Shown: piece by piece, positions 1 to 8,247 of the stretch | Layout: each line of letters starts with the position of its first letter | Position numbering within the stretch: the first letter of the stretch is position 1 | Assembly: GCF_029846175.1 (NCBI RefSeq) | Contig: NZ_JARWAC010000009.1 | Span: 62,001 to 126,000 of the forward strand | Direction of reading: 5' to 3' | DNA from: Sphaerisporangium sp. TRM90804 | Lineage (GTDB): Bacteria; Actinomycetota; Actinomycetes; Streptosporangiales; Streptosporangiaceae | Length of the DNA: 64,000 bases | Program-made: the position numbers and the translations under genes | Notes under the pieces: model-generated | Databases searched by the model: none | Told to the model about the DNA's origin: nothing | The model's input: the letters and a program-made list of their open reading frames with translations, nothing else

Positions 1-951
1 GCCCAGCCGGTCGTGGCCGGAGTCGAGCAGCCGCCGCACCCCGCCGGCCAGCGACAGCTCGGCCCGGTGGAAGGGCACCAGGTACACGGCGGGGACCACG
101 CCGTCGCCGGCGGGCACGTCCTCGCGGATGACTCCCTCGGCGGCGGCCAGCTCGTCCAGGCACCGCGCCACCAGCTCCGGCTCCACCTCCAGGATCTTCA
201 CGGCGTCGCCGACCAGGTTGGGCGCCGGCAGGTAGCAGTGCCCGCCGTCGGCCGCCTGCGACAGCGTGTAGCGCAGGCCCGCCTTGACGCGCTCGGGGCT
301 GTCGTGCGGGATGCCGACCGCCTGCGCGATGGTGTCGGCGGTCTTGAACCCGATGCCCCACACGTCGTCGGCCAGCCGGTAGGGCTCGGCCTTGACCACC
401 GTGATGGAGGTGTCGCCGTACTGCTTGAAGATGCGGACCGCGATCGACGTGGACACGCCGACGCCCTGCAGGAAGATCATCACCTCTTTGATGATCTTCT
501 GCTCCTCCCAGGCGGCCCCGATCATCTTGGTGCGCTTGGGCCCCAGCCCCGGCACCTCCACCAGTCGCCCGGGCGAGGTCTCGATGACCTCCAGGGTCTC
601 CAGCCCGAAGTGGTCGACGATGCGCTCGGCCATCTTCGGCCCGATGCCCTTGATCAGCCCCGAGCCGAGATACCGCTGGATCCCCTGCAGCGTGGCCGGC
701 AGCACGGTCGTGTACGACCACACCTCGAACTGCCTGCCGTACTTCGGATGAGAAGTCCACCGCCCCGTCAGCCGCAGGCTCTCCCCCACCTGCGCCCCCA
801 GCAGCGGCCCCACCGCCGTCACCAGATCGCCCTCGCCCCGCCCCACGGCGACCCGCGCGATGGTGTAGCCGGTCTCCTCGCTGGCGAACGTGATGCGCTC
901 AAGGACCGCGTCAAAACGTACACCGGGGGGACCGTCCGACCCAGTCGTCAC
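1..951 (-). CDS. recD2: RecD2-like ATP-dependent DNA helicase, N-terminal part (cut by window edge)
   Basis: Reads leftward out of the window; 317 codons are present and no stop is reached. The start is GTG at 951, with an AAGGGGG ribosome site four bases upstream. The visible protein has the RecD2 N-terminal OB-like region (ERITFASEETGYTIARV near residue 18), then the helix-hairpin-helix segments (GLGPKRTKMIGAAWEEQ and GVGVSTSIAVRIFKQYG, about 130-170) and the start of the linker to the helicase core. Walker motifs would lie beyond the edge. RecD2 is a 5'-3' SF1B helicase acting in DNA repair and replication without RecBC. Family assignment is confident; completeness cannot be judged. A degraded copy of its first codons and leader lies at 1981-2087. 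Confidence 0.85.
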   Translation of the reverse strand, partial: MTTGSDGPPGVRFDAVLERITFASEETGYTIARVAVGRGEGDLVTAVGPLLGAQVGESLRLTGRWTSHPKYGRQFEVWSYTTVLPATLQGIQRYLGSGLIKGIGPKMAERIVDHFGLETLEVIETSPGRLVEVPGLGPKRTKMIGAAWEEQKIIKEVMIFLQGVGVSTSIAVRIFKQYGDTSITVVKAEPYRLADDVWGIGFKTADTIAQAVGIPHDSPERVKAGLRYTLSQAADGGHCYLPAPNLVGDAVKILEVEPELVARCLDELAAAEGVIREDVPAGDGVVPAVYLVPFHRAELSLAGGVRRLLDSGHDRLG

Positions 952-1427
952 GGGACCCCCTTGTGCGCAGAGCTTTTTCGCCAAGGGTAGAGCAGCGGGA
1001 GACCGGTCAAGAGATCGTCGCCGTCGACGCGCCCGACGTGCCCGACGCGCCCAGTACATGATTCAGAGGTGGTAACCCGCGCTGAAGCTTTGACACATGC
1101 TGGGCGCGTCCTCGCGCAGGCAACGCCCTCGGCCCGACGCCCTCTCCGCCACTGCGGGTTCGCGGGCCGCCCACGTTCTAGGAGGGCCCTCACTTGGCGA
1201 ACGCCCTGCCTCTCGTCGATGCCGATGGCCTGAGCGCGACCACGTCGGCGACCCGCACGCCGTACCGGACGACGTCGAACAGGCAGGCGTTGAACTCCAC
1301 CCCCGGGAAGCGGCGGCGACACCCTTTCCGGATGGGATTTCTACTCGATCGGGTGATGTGGCAGGGTCACGGCTTCGCCGAGCATGGTGACGACGCGGCC
1401 TGCGGGCGTGGCGGCGCGAAGGAGTCC
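952..1427. other. Intergenic region, no gene supported
   Basis: No open frame here has convincing codon bias or a ribosome site. It holds the leader of recD2 on the minus strand and the DUF5335 leader on the plus strand. Around 1030-1055 the sequence CGACGCGCC/CGACGTGCC/CGACGCGCC forms a three-unit 9-bp repeat of no obvious role. Confidence 0.5.
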
Positions 1428-1808
1428 ATGACCATGAACCAGCAGCGGCCGGAGCTACCGCGGGAAGAATGGCGGCAGTACTTCGACACGGTCACGCAAA
1501 ATTACGAGGGCGCCGACCTGACGATCGAAGTGCTGGACAAGGACTTCGGCGATCTGGTCCCGGCGGAGCGGATACCGCTGGCCTATGTGGAGTACGACCC
1601 CAAGGACGACCAGTTCTCGGTCGGCGTGGGCGGTCGTAACGCGCGGTATCCCGTGGTGATGCGCCACGCCATCGACCATCCGCAGCGGATCCTGGCCGAC
1701 ACCGTGCAGCACGGCGCGATACGGGCGATCGACGTCTTCGACGCCGAGGGAAACCAGACGATCGTGACCATCTACCTGGTCAAGGTCCCTGAGGAGGCCT
1801 CCGCCTGA
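1428..1808 (+). CDS. DUF5335 family protein
   Basis: A 126-residue acidic protein starting at ATG 1428 after a good GAAGGAG site; a longer in-frame extension upstream has no ribosome site and low-complexity coding, so it was not used. The pattern (REEWRQYFDTVTQNYEG near residue 12, VEYDPKDDQFSVGVGG near 55, and a His/Ile-rich segment ending DNVFDAEG-like before the C-terminus) fits the small DUF5335 family of actinomycetes, whose function is unknown. Related proteins often carry a central IDHP-like segment, seen here as AIDHPQRILAD. No signal peptide or membrane segment. It stands alone between recD2 and the peptidase. Confidence 0.75.
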   Translation: MTMNQQRPELPREEWRQYFDTVTQNYEGADLTIEVLDKDFGDLVPAERIPLAYVEYDPKDDQFSVGVGGRNARYPVVMRHAIDHPQRILADTVQHGAIRAIDVFDAEGNQTIVTIYLVKVPEEASA

Positions 1809-1980
1809 GTCACCCGGGGTGGACTCGTTCCCCAGGCGCCGGTCCACACCAAGCTCGCGGGCGCGTTCCTCCAGCCGTTCCTCCAGCCGATCCTGCGGGA
1901 TCTTCATCGAGGCTGGGGATGGTCCCCATGTGGCCGGAGCGTCAGCCGAGACATGGTCTCCTCGTTGTACGTTCTCAGGT

Positions 1981-2087
1981 CATCCGCTCCAGGACCGCGT
2001 CGAGACTCGCGGCGGGGGACCACCCGACCCAGTCGTCACCGAACCCCCTGTCTCCCCAGCGCTTTCGCCAAGGGAAGAGCAGCCGGG
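1981..2087 (-). repeat. Degraded copy of the recD2 5' end and leader
   Basis: Roughly 100 bases here align with 892-1000, covering the first ~20 codons and the leader of recD2, including AGGACCGCGTC, CGACCCAGTCGTCAC (recD2 start codon region) and TTTCGCCAAGGG. A one-base deletion in a G run shifts the frame, so the copy cannot encode RecD2: translation from the conserved GTG stops after about 20 codons. The copy sits in the leader of the M20 peptidase gene, same orientation as recD2. Confidence 0.75.
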
Positions 2088-2219
2088 CGGCGAGCCGGTG
2101 CCGGCCGCGGGGAGGGATCTCGGCTCGCGGGCGACCACGCCGGGCCCGGGACGGGTGAGCGCGCGTGCTTCCGTCGCCGGGCTATGGCGCCGGGGGCGGC
2201 GGCGGGCGAGCATGGTGCC

Positions 2220-3320
2220 ATGGAGACCGTTCCACAGTGGTTCGTGACCCTGGCCGGAGAGTTGCTCGCCGTGCCCTCGGTGGCCAATCGCCCCGCCGAA
2301 CTGCGCCGGGCGCTGGATCTCGTGCTCGACTTCGCCGGGCCCGGCTTCACGGTCGAGCGGTTCGAGTCGGGCGGTAAGCCGAGTGCGCTGGTCTACCCCG
2401 CCTCAGCGGCACGCCCGCGGTTTCCGGTGATCTTCAACGCGCACCTGGACGTGGTTCCCGCGCCGCCCGGCCAGTTCGTGCCCCGCCGCGAGGGCGACCG
2501 CCTGTACGCCAGAGGCGCCCAGGACATGAAGGTGTCGGCGCTCGTGATGGCGTGGGTGTTCCGCGAGGCGGCCGCCGGTCTGCCCTACCCGGTCGCCCTG
2601 CAACTCGTCACCGACGAGGAGGTCGGGGGGCGCGACGGCACGCTGCACCAGCTCCGGCAGGGCGTCGCCGGCGACTTCGTCGTGATCGGCGAGCAGAGCA
2701 GGCTCCGCGTGGTGACCGACTCCAAGGGCATGGTCGTGGCGAACCTGCGGGCCACCGGGCGCGGCGCGCACGGTGCCTACCCCTGGCTCGGCGACAACGC
2801 CCTGCTCAAGCTGATGCGCAGCGTAGACAACGTGCTGGCCCGCTATCCGGCCGCCACCGAGGAGGTCTGGCGCACGACCGTGAACCTCGCACGGGTCGAG
2901 ACACCGCGCGCCGCCCGCAACCAGGTCCCCGCCATGGCCGAGGCGTGGCTGGACATCCGCTTCCCGCCCGAGGACGGCGACCTGAACGGCCGCACCACGC
3001 AGGAGGTCACCGAGCATCTGCGGAGCTTCTGCGAACCGGGCGTCATCCCTGTCGTCGACCACGTCGACCCCCCGCACCATGCCGACCGCGACCGTCCCGA
3101 GGTGCGCGCGCTACGTGCGGCGGCGAGGGAAGAGGGCTACGACGCCCCCTTTCTGCGCAAGCACGGCGCCGCCGACGGGCGGTTCTACTACGAGCGGGGT
3201 GTGGACGCGGTGATCTTCGGCGTCGGCGGCGACGGCCAGCACGGCCCGGAAGAGTACGCCGACCTGGCGACGGTGATGCCGTACCGCCGAGCGCTCACGG
3301 CATTCCTCCGCGACCGCTGA
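2220..3320 (+). CDS. M20 family metallopeptidase (ArgE/DapE-like)
   Basis: A 366-residue cytosolic zinc amidohydrolase of the ArgE/DapE/carboxypeptidase G2 type. Metal and catalytic positions are all present: HLDVVP (H75, D77), GAQDMK (D102), TDEEVGG (E133/E134), GEQS (E158) and a C-terminal GQHGPEE histidine (H341). The dimerisation (lid) domain lies about 165-285. Such enzymes cleave N-acyl amino acids or C-terminal amino acids; the exact substrate cannot be read. The start is taken as ATG 2220 because METVPQWF begins the conserved fold; ATG 2184 in the same frame is possible and neither has a strong ribosome site. A single gene with about 340 bases downstream before the next gene. Confidence 0.85.
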   Translation: METVPQWFVTLAGELLAVPSVANRPAELRRALDLVLDFAGPGFTVERFESGGKPSALVYPASAARPRFPVIFNAHLDVVPAPPGQFVPRREGDRLYARGAQDMKVSALVMAWVFREAAAGLPYPVALQLVTDEEVGGRDGTLHQLRQGVAGDFVVIGEQSRLRVVTDSKGMVVANLRATGRGAHGAYPWLGDNALLKLMRSVDNVLARYPAATEEVWRTTVNLARVETPRAARNQVPAMAEAWLDIRFPPEDGDLNGRTTQEVTEHLRSFCEPGVIPVVDHVDPPHHADRDRPEVRALRAAAREEGYDAPFLRKHGAADGRFYYERGVDAVIFGVGGDGQHGPEEYADLATVMPYRRALTAFLRDR

Positions 3321-3661
3321 CCCGCCGGTCCCGAAGAGAGGCGATCGGGTCACCGGCCGCCGGCGTCGCAGAGAGGGAGGTCTTCCCGTCCGGACTCCCG
3401 GTTACCGGCGTCCGCGGCCCGTCCGGGCCGCACCACCCCGAGGGACGGGGTCGGACCCCTGATCCTCCCTTGACGGCCGTACATCTCCCCCCGGTGGACG
3501 TTCGTCCGTCGGGGACGGGGAAGAGAGACGGGCGGATCGGACGGAATCGGCCATGTCGGGAGAGCGGTCATGGAGATCACCGATAGCCTGACGGAACGCC
3601 GGCGGCGGCCGGCCGGCGTTCCCGCGTTCAGCAGGCCTGGCCTTTCAGGAGGATTGATCTG
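3321..3661. other. Intergenic region upstream of the serine hydrolase
   Basis: No gene supported. Contains several GC-rich partial inverted repeats but no T-tract terminator. Its 3' end carries the perfect ribosome site AGGAGG (3647-3652) of the next gene. Confidence 0.5.
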
Positions 3662-5014
3662 ATGGCGGCGCTTCTGGAGACCACGTCCCGGGCGTTGCTG
3701 CGACGCATCGCCGTCGAGCAGGCCCAGGCTCGTACCCCCTCGCTGGCCGCCATGGTGCTGCGCGACGGCCGCCCGGTGTGGTGGGGCGCGCGCGGCACCG
3801 TCGGCGACGGCCCACCCACCGAGCAGACCCAGTACCGCATCGGCTCGATCACCAAGACCCTGGTCGCCGTGCTGGTGATGCGCCTGCGCGACGAGGGGCT
3901 GCTCGACCTGAACGACCCGCTCGGCAAGCACGTCGCGGTCAGCGCGGTCGGCGACGTCACCATCGCCCAGCTGCTGTCACACACCTCCGGCCTCACCGCG
4001 GAACCGCCCGGGGCCTGGTGGGAGCGCACCCCCGGCGTGGACATCGACGCTCTCGCCGCCGCGCTGGACGTCGAGTCCACGCGCCACCGCCCCGGGCGCC
4101 GCTTCCACTACTCCAACGTCGGCTTCGCCCTGCTCGGCGAGCTGGTCGCCCACCACCGCAAGGCCGGCTGGGCCGAGGTCGCGCGCACGGAGATCCTCGC
4201 GCCGCTCGGCATGGACGACACCACCACCCGGCCCCGCGTCCCGCACGCCCAGGGGTTCGCCGTCCACCCGTGGGCCGACGTCCTGCTGCCCGAGCCCGAG
4301 CACGACGCGGCGGCGATGGGGCCGGCCGGGCAGCTCTGGTCGACCCCCTCCGACCTCGCCAAGTGGGCGGCGTTCCTGGCCTGCGGCGACGAGCAGGTGC
4401 TGCGCCCGACCACCCTGGCCGAGATGCGCGAGCCCGCCGCGGTCGAGGACGGCGACGCCTGGACCGGCGGCCACGGCCTGGGGGTGCAGCTCTACCGTCA
4501 CCGCGGCCGGCGCCTGGTGGGCCACGGCGGGTCGATGCCCGGCTTCCTCGCGGTGGTCTGGGCCGACCCGGCCGACGGCAGCGGCGTGCTGTGCGTGGCC
4601 AACACCACCTCAGGCCTGCGCGCGTCCGTCGCGCTCGATCTGCTGGACATCCTGGACGCCCACGAGCCGCCGATCCCTCGCGAGTGGAAGCCCGCGGCCG
4701 TGGACACGAGCATGCTGGAGCTGACCGGCCCGTGGTACTGGGGGCCGATGGCCTACACCCTGCGCCTGCTGCCCGGCAGCGACATCGCGCTCAGCCCGGT
4801 CAACGGCAGCGGCCGCACCTCGCGCTTCGCCGCGCGGGCCGACGGCACCTGGATCGGCCTCGACGGCTACTACGCCGGCGAGACCCTGCGGCTGGTGCGC
4901 CGGCCCGACGGCTCCGTCAGCCACCTCGACCTCAACACGTTCGTCTTCACCCGCGAGCCCTACGACCCGCAGGCGCCGGTACCCGGCGGCGTGGACGAGT
5001 CCGGCTGGCACTGA
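3662..5014 (+). CDS. Beta-lactamase-fold serine hydrolase (class C/PBP4*/esterase family)
   Basis: 450 residues, start ATG 3662, ten bases after AGGAGG. Active-site elements of the PF00144 family are present: SITK (S62, K65), YSN (Y150-N152) and a GHGGSMPGF segment near 283 in the place of the KTG/HTG box. There is no signal peptide, so it is predicted cytoplasmic, which argues for an esterase, amidase or D-amino peptidase rather than a true periplasmic-type lactamase. The C-terminal 100 residues form the extra lipocalin-like domain common in these enzymes. A GGCCC...GGGCC hairpin lies just after the stop (5021-5035), and the regulator follows 73 bases on in the same direction. Confidence 0.85.
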   Translation: MAALLETTSRALLRRIAVEQAQARTPSLAAMVLRDGRPVWWGARGTVGDGPPTEQTQYRIGSITKTLVAVLVMRLRDEGLLDLNDPLGKHVAVSAVGDVTIAQLLSHTSGLTAEPPGAWWERTPGVDIDALAAALDVESTRHRPGRRFHYSNVGFALLGELVAHHRKAGWAEVARTEILAPLGMDDTTTRPRVPHAQGFAVHPWADVLLPEPEHDAAAMGPAGQLWSTPSDLAKWAAFLACGDEQVLRPTTLAEMREPAAVEDGDAWTGGHGLGVQLYRHRGRRLVGHGGSMPGFLAVVWADPADGSGVLCVANTTSGLRASVALDLLDILDAHEPPIPREWKPAAVDTSMLELTGPWYWGPMAYTLRLLPGSDIALSPVNGSGRTSRFAARADGTWIGLDGYYAGETLRLVRRPDGSVSHLDLNTFVFTREPYDPQAPVPGGVDESGWH

Positions 5015-5087
5015 CCCGCCGGCCCCCTGGGGGCCCGGCCGCGAGAGGGGCCGGCCGCCGTGCTCCGCGCGGAGGGAGGATGGTGCC

Positions 5088-6593
5088 GTGGAGAGCGCGC
5101 AGGACTCCTCCGGCCTGGAGGAGTTCCTCTGCCTGATCGGGCAGGCGTCCCGCAGGCCCGGCGCCGACGGCGGGCTGGAGGCCGTCGCCGGCTGGCTGCG
5201 CCGGCGGTTGGGCGTCGAGATGGCCCTGCGTGACCACACCGGCGCGACCCTGCTGTCGACCCCCGGCTTCCCCGGCCACGTCCTGCCCCTGGTCGAGCCG
5301 ACGCTGGCGCGCCTGGCAGGCGGGCAGCTCGCCTCGGCCGCGATGGACACCGGCGCGTTCCGCATCCTGATGGAAGCCGTCGCCGTCCGGCCGCCGCGGC
5401 CGGTGCTGCTGGTCGCCGGCGCAGAGGAGCCGGCGCCCCGCACGATGGCGCTCGCCTCGCACGCGGCCAGCGTCGTCGCGGCGCTCTACCGCGCCCGCGA
5501 GACGGTCCGGGTGTCGGCCGCGTACCAGCGCAAGGCCCACCAGATGCGGCTGGCCCTGTTCATGGCGCTGATGGCGGGCGACACCACGCTGGCGCGGCGG
5601 ATGACCGCCAGCGCCGTCCCCGCGCTGCTGGAGGCCCGCCGCCTGCGGGTGTGCCTGCTGCGCTGCCCGCCGGGGGAACGCGACCGCATCGCGCAGGCCC
5701 ACCAGGATCCCTCGGGCTACCACGGGCGGGGCCTGATGGTGCGCTGCCCGGTCTACGACGAGCACCTCATCTGCCTGGTCGCGGAGGATCAGGACGACGC
5801 GCCGAACGCCGGCGGTCCCGGCCTCACCGCGGTGCTGCGCGACCTGGCCGACGACCCCGGCTACCTGCTGGGCATCAGCAGGCCGCACCCGCTCGCCGCG
5901 ACGGCGCAGGCCTACGAGCAGGCCCGGCACGCCCTGGGCGCCGCCCGGCACGCCGCCGGCCGGGTGGCCGTCTTCCAGGGCGAGGCGTCGCTGGAGCGGG
6001 TCCTGCCCGGCGAGGCCGCCCGCCGCTGGGCGCGGCGCCTGCTGCGGCCGTTGGACGGCCTGCCCCCGATCACCGTCGACGTCCTGCGGCTGGCCATGCA
6101 GTTCCCCCGCTCGGGTGTGGCCCGGCTGCTGGGCATCGGCCGCAACACCGTGACCGCCCACCTCAGGCGGGCCGAGCAGGCCCTCGGGCTCGACCTGGAG
6201 GACGTCGGCTCCCGCGCCGCGCTCGCCCTCGCGCTCGGCCTGGCGGCCCCGGGCACCGGCGAGCCGGAGGACCCCCCGGCCCCGCCGGTCGCGGCCGGGG
6301 AGATGCTCGGCGACGCCGCCCGGCGGTGGGCCGAGGAGTTCCTGCGGCCCCTGGAAGAGCACGCTCACCGTCACGACCTGCACGCGACGCTGCGCGCGTG
6401 GATCGAAGCCGGCACCGACGCCCAGCGGGCCGCCCACAGCCTCGGCATCAGCCGCAACACCGTCAGGGCCCACCTTCTCACCGCCCAGCGCCTCCTCCAG
6501 CGCGACCTGCTGCCCTCAGGCCCCGGAGTCCACGAGCTGGTGCACGCCCTGCACCTCACCGGACGCATCGCGCCCCCCGCTCCACTGCGCTGA
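5088..6593 (+). CDS. PucR/CdaR-like transcriptional regulator with two terminal HTH segments
   Basis: 501 residues from GTG 5088, preceded by GGAGGGAGG (5071-5079); the ATG at 5080 is out of frame. The N-terminal half resembles the GAF-like/CdaR sensor region of PucR-type regulators. Two similar helix-turn-helix blocks follow: VARLLGIGRNTVTAHLRRAE near 345-365 and AAHSLGISRNTVRAHLLTAQ near 448-468. Each is preceded by the same W-x-(R/E)-(R/E)-(L/F)-LRPL element (WARRLLRPLDG; WAEEFLRPLEE), so the DNA-binding half looks internally duplicated. Normally PucR proteins carry one such domain. It may control the serine hydrolase just upstream. Confidence 0.75.
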   Translation: MESAQDSSGLEEFLCLIGQASRRPGADGGLEAVAGWLRRRLGVEMALRDHTGATLLSTPGFPGHVLPLVEPTLARLAGGQLASAAMDTGAFRILMEAVAVRPPRPVLLVAGAEEPAPRTMALASHAASVVAALYRARETVRVSAAYQRKAHQMRLALFMALMAGDTTLARRMTASAVPALLEARRLRVCLLRCPPGERDRIAQAHQDPSGYHGRGLMVRCPVYDEHLICLVAEDQDDAPNAGGPGLTAVLRDLADDPGYLLGISRPHPLAATAQAYEQARHALGAARHAAGRVAVFQGEASLERVLPGEAARRWARRLLRPLDGLPPITVDVLRLAMQFPRSGVARLLGIGRNTVTAHLRRAEQALGLDLEDVGSRAALALALGLAAPGTGEPEDPPAPPVAAGEMLGDAARRWAEEFLRPLEEHAHRHDLHATLRAWIEAGTDAQRAAHSLGISRNTVRAHLLTAQRLLQRDLLPSGPGVHELVHALHLTGRIAPPAPLR

Positions 6594-6881
6594 CCCGGCG
6601 CCCCCACGCCGCCGCGCTCACCCGGCGGCCCCCGCTCCGCCGCGCTGACCCGGCAGCCGCCTCGGCCGGCGCCCGCGCTTCGCCGGGAAGTGCGGGCGCC
6701 TCGCGCACGCGCGCAGGTGGCGCCCCCGCAAGACGCCTGTTCCGCGTGCCCGCCGGCCCGCGAGGCCGCCGGGGAGAGGGCGTGGCCGCGTTGAGGCTGA
6801 CGCGGCGAGGCCAGGGTCGTGGGGCCCCGCCGCCTGGAGGCCGACGGTAACCGAGGCCGCGAAGCGGGATCAATGTGCACG
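6594..6881. other. Intergenic region, no gene supported
   Basis: GC-rich spacer with short imperfect repeats of CGCCGCGCTGACCCGGCG type just after the regulator stop (about 6590-6660). No open frame shows a start with a ribosome site. It runs into the 47-bp tandem repeat. Confidence 0.45.
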
Positions 6882-7022
6882 ATGCCCTGCTTCACCGTGC
6901 GGCGTTGCGCACGGTGCACCGCCCCGTCATGCCCCGCTTCACCGGGTGGTGCTGCGCACGGTGCCATGTCTCGCCATGCCCTGCTTCACCGGGCGGCGTT
7001 GTGCACGGTGCCCGCCTCGTCC
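6882..7022. repeat. Three tandem copies of a 47-bp repeat
   Basis: Units start at 6882, 6929 and 6976 and are exactly 47 bases each. Every unit begins ATGCCC(T/C)GCTTCACCG and contains GCACGGTG. In the first unit CACCGTGC and GCACGGTG form a perfect 8-bp inverted repeat; the other two keep it partly. The array lies 18 bases past the stop of the hydrolase on the minus strand and 288 bases after the PucR-like gene, so it is in the convergent intergenic space. Function unknown; it could fold as three hairpins in RNA. Confidence 0.85.
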
Positions 7023-7039
7023 GGTACGTGCCCGGCGGT

Positions 7040-7918
7040 TCAGCGGGTGAGCAGGTCGCGAAGGGCGCCGGCGATCTCGGCGGGAGCCTCCTCGGCCATG
7101 AAGTGGCCATAGGGGACGGTGCCGTGCCGCAGGTCGGGGGCCCACTCCTTCCACAGCGCCTCGGCGTCGAAGCCGAGGGCGGCGCCCCAGTCCTGCTGGA
7201 GCACGGTGACCGGCATGCGCAGCCGGTTGCCGGCGTCCCGGTCGGCCTGGTCGTGCTCGACGTCGATGCCCGCGGAGGCGCGGTAGTCGGCCACGATCGA
7301 GGGCACCGCGCCGCGGCAGGCGTCCAGGTAGGCGGCGCGGACGTCGGCGGGGATCGCCCCGGGGTCGTTGGCCCAGATGTCCAGGAAGTGGCCGAAGAAG
7401 GCGTCCGAGCTGGCGGCGATCATCTGTTCGGCCAGGCCAGGGGGCTGGGCCATCAGGAAGAGGTGGAAGCCGACGACGGCGCGGGTGCCGTGCATCACGT
7501 CCCACATCTCCAGCGTCGGCAGCACGTCGAGGCTGGCCAGGTGGGTGACCGCGTCCGGGTGGTCGAGCCCGGCGCGGAAGCCCACCAGGGCCCCTCGGTC
7601 GTGCCCGGCCAGCGCGAAGCGGTCGTGCCCCAGCGCGCGGGCCAGGGCGACGACGTCGGCGGCCATGGTGCGCTTGGAGTAGGTGGCGGTTCCGTTCTCG
7701 GCGGGTTTGTCGCTGGCGCCGTAGCCGCGCAGGTCGGGGCAGATCACGGTGTGGCCGTCCGCGAGGTCGGCGGCGACGTGCCGCCACATCAGGTGGGTCT
7801 GCGGGAAGCCGTGCAGCAGCACGATCGGCGTCCCCGAGCCGCCGACGGCGACGTTCAGGGACACCCCGTCGGCGACGGGAACACGCCGGTAGTCGAAGCC
7901 GGCGATGGAAGGCGTCAT
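7040..7918 (-). CDS. Alpha/beta hydrolase, haloacetate dehalogenase-like
   Basis: 292 residues. The nucleophile elbow is GHDRG (D107), as in fluoroacetate/haloacetate dehalogenases and epoxide hydrolases, with HGFPQ (oxyanion region, 36-40), LRGYGASDKP and the catalytic His in PYGHFMAEE (H272). Overall layout including LDVLPT, EHDQADRDAGNR and the WxxWA segment follows fluoroacetate dehalogenases. One of the two arginines that bind the substrate carboxylate there (second Arg of HDRGAR) is Leu here (L111), so haloacetate may not be the real substrate. Start ATG 7918. Same strand as the next hydrolase, but separated by 329 bases. Confidence 0.8.
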   Translation of the reverse strand: MTPSIAGFDYRRVPVADGVSLNVAVGGSGTPIVLLHGFPQTHLMWRHVAADLADGHTVICPDLRGYGASDKPAENGTATYSKRTMAADVVALARALGHDRFALAGHDRGALVGFRAGLDHPDAVTHLASLDVLPTLEMWDVMHGTRAVVGFHLFLMAQPPGLAEQMIAASSDAFFGHFLDIWANDPGAIPADVRAAYLDACRGAVPSIVADYRASAGIDVEHDQADRDAGNRLRMPVTVLQQDWGAALGFDAEALWKEWAPDLRHGTVPYGHFMAEEAPAEIAGALRDLLTR

Positions 7919-8247
7919 GGTCTTGCCCTTTCGTGGGTGAGCTGGGCCTCAGCCTGCCGCGCGTGGATGAGCAGCCGATGAGCGCGCTGCGGGCGCAGGG
8001 CCGGTCAAGGATGAGGATGCCGCCCCCGGCTCAGCCCACTCGGCCACGCCCACCCCGACGTCCCGGGCCGCTATGCCTTCTCCTCTCCGCACCGGCCGAA
8101 GGCCTGCGCCGGCTCGGCGAGATCCCCGACCTGCCCGACGGCGGGACACGGTGGAGACGGTGGAGGGAGAGGGCGGGTAGACCTCTGGCTTGGCGCCGAC
8201 GGCCATCAGGATTCTCCCGTGCGGGATTCACCGTGACGGCGGCGTCT
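7919..8247. other. Spacer between two hydrolase genes
   Basis: I see no supportable gene. Both strands are open in places only because of the base composition; none of the frames has a ribosome site or recognisable protein pattern. Confidence 0.45.

Noticed and set aside
5016-5075. Terminator between the serine hydrolase and PucR-like gene
   Set aside because: A GGCCC/GGGCC hairpin exists, but short GC-rich hairpins are frequent by chance here and the downstream gene may be co-transcribed, so it was not listed as a feature.
6882-7022. CRISPR array
   Set aside because: The 47-bp units abut with no unique spacers, and there are no cas genes.
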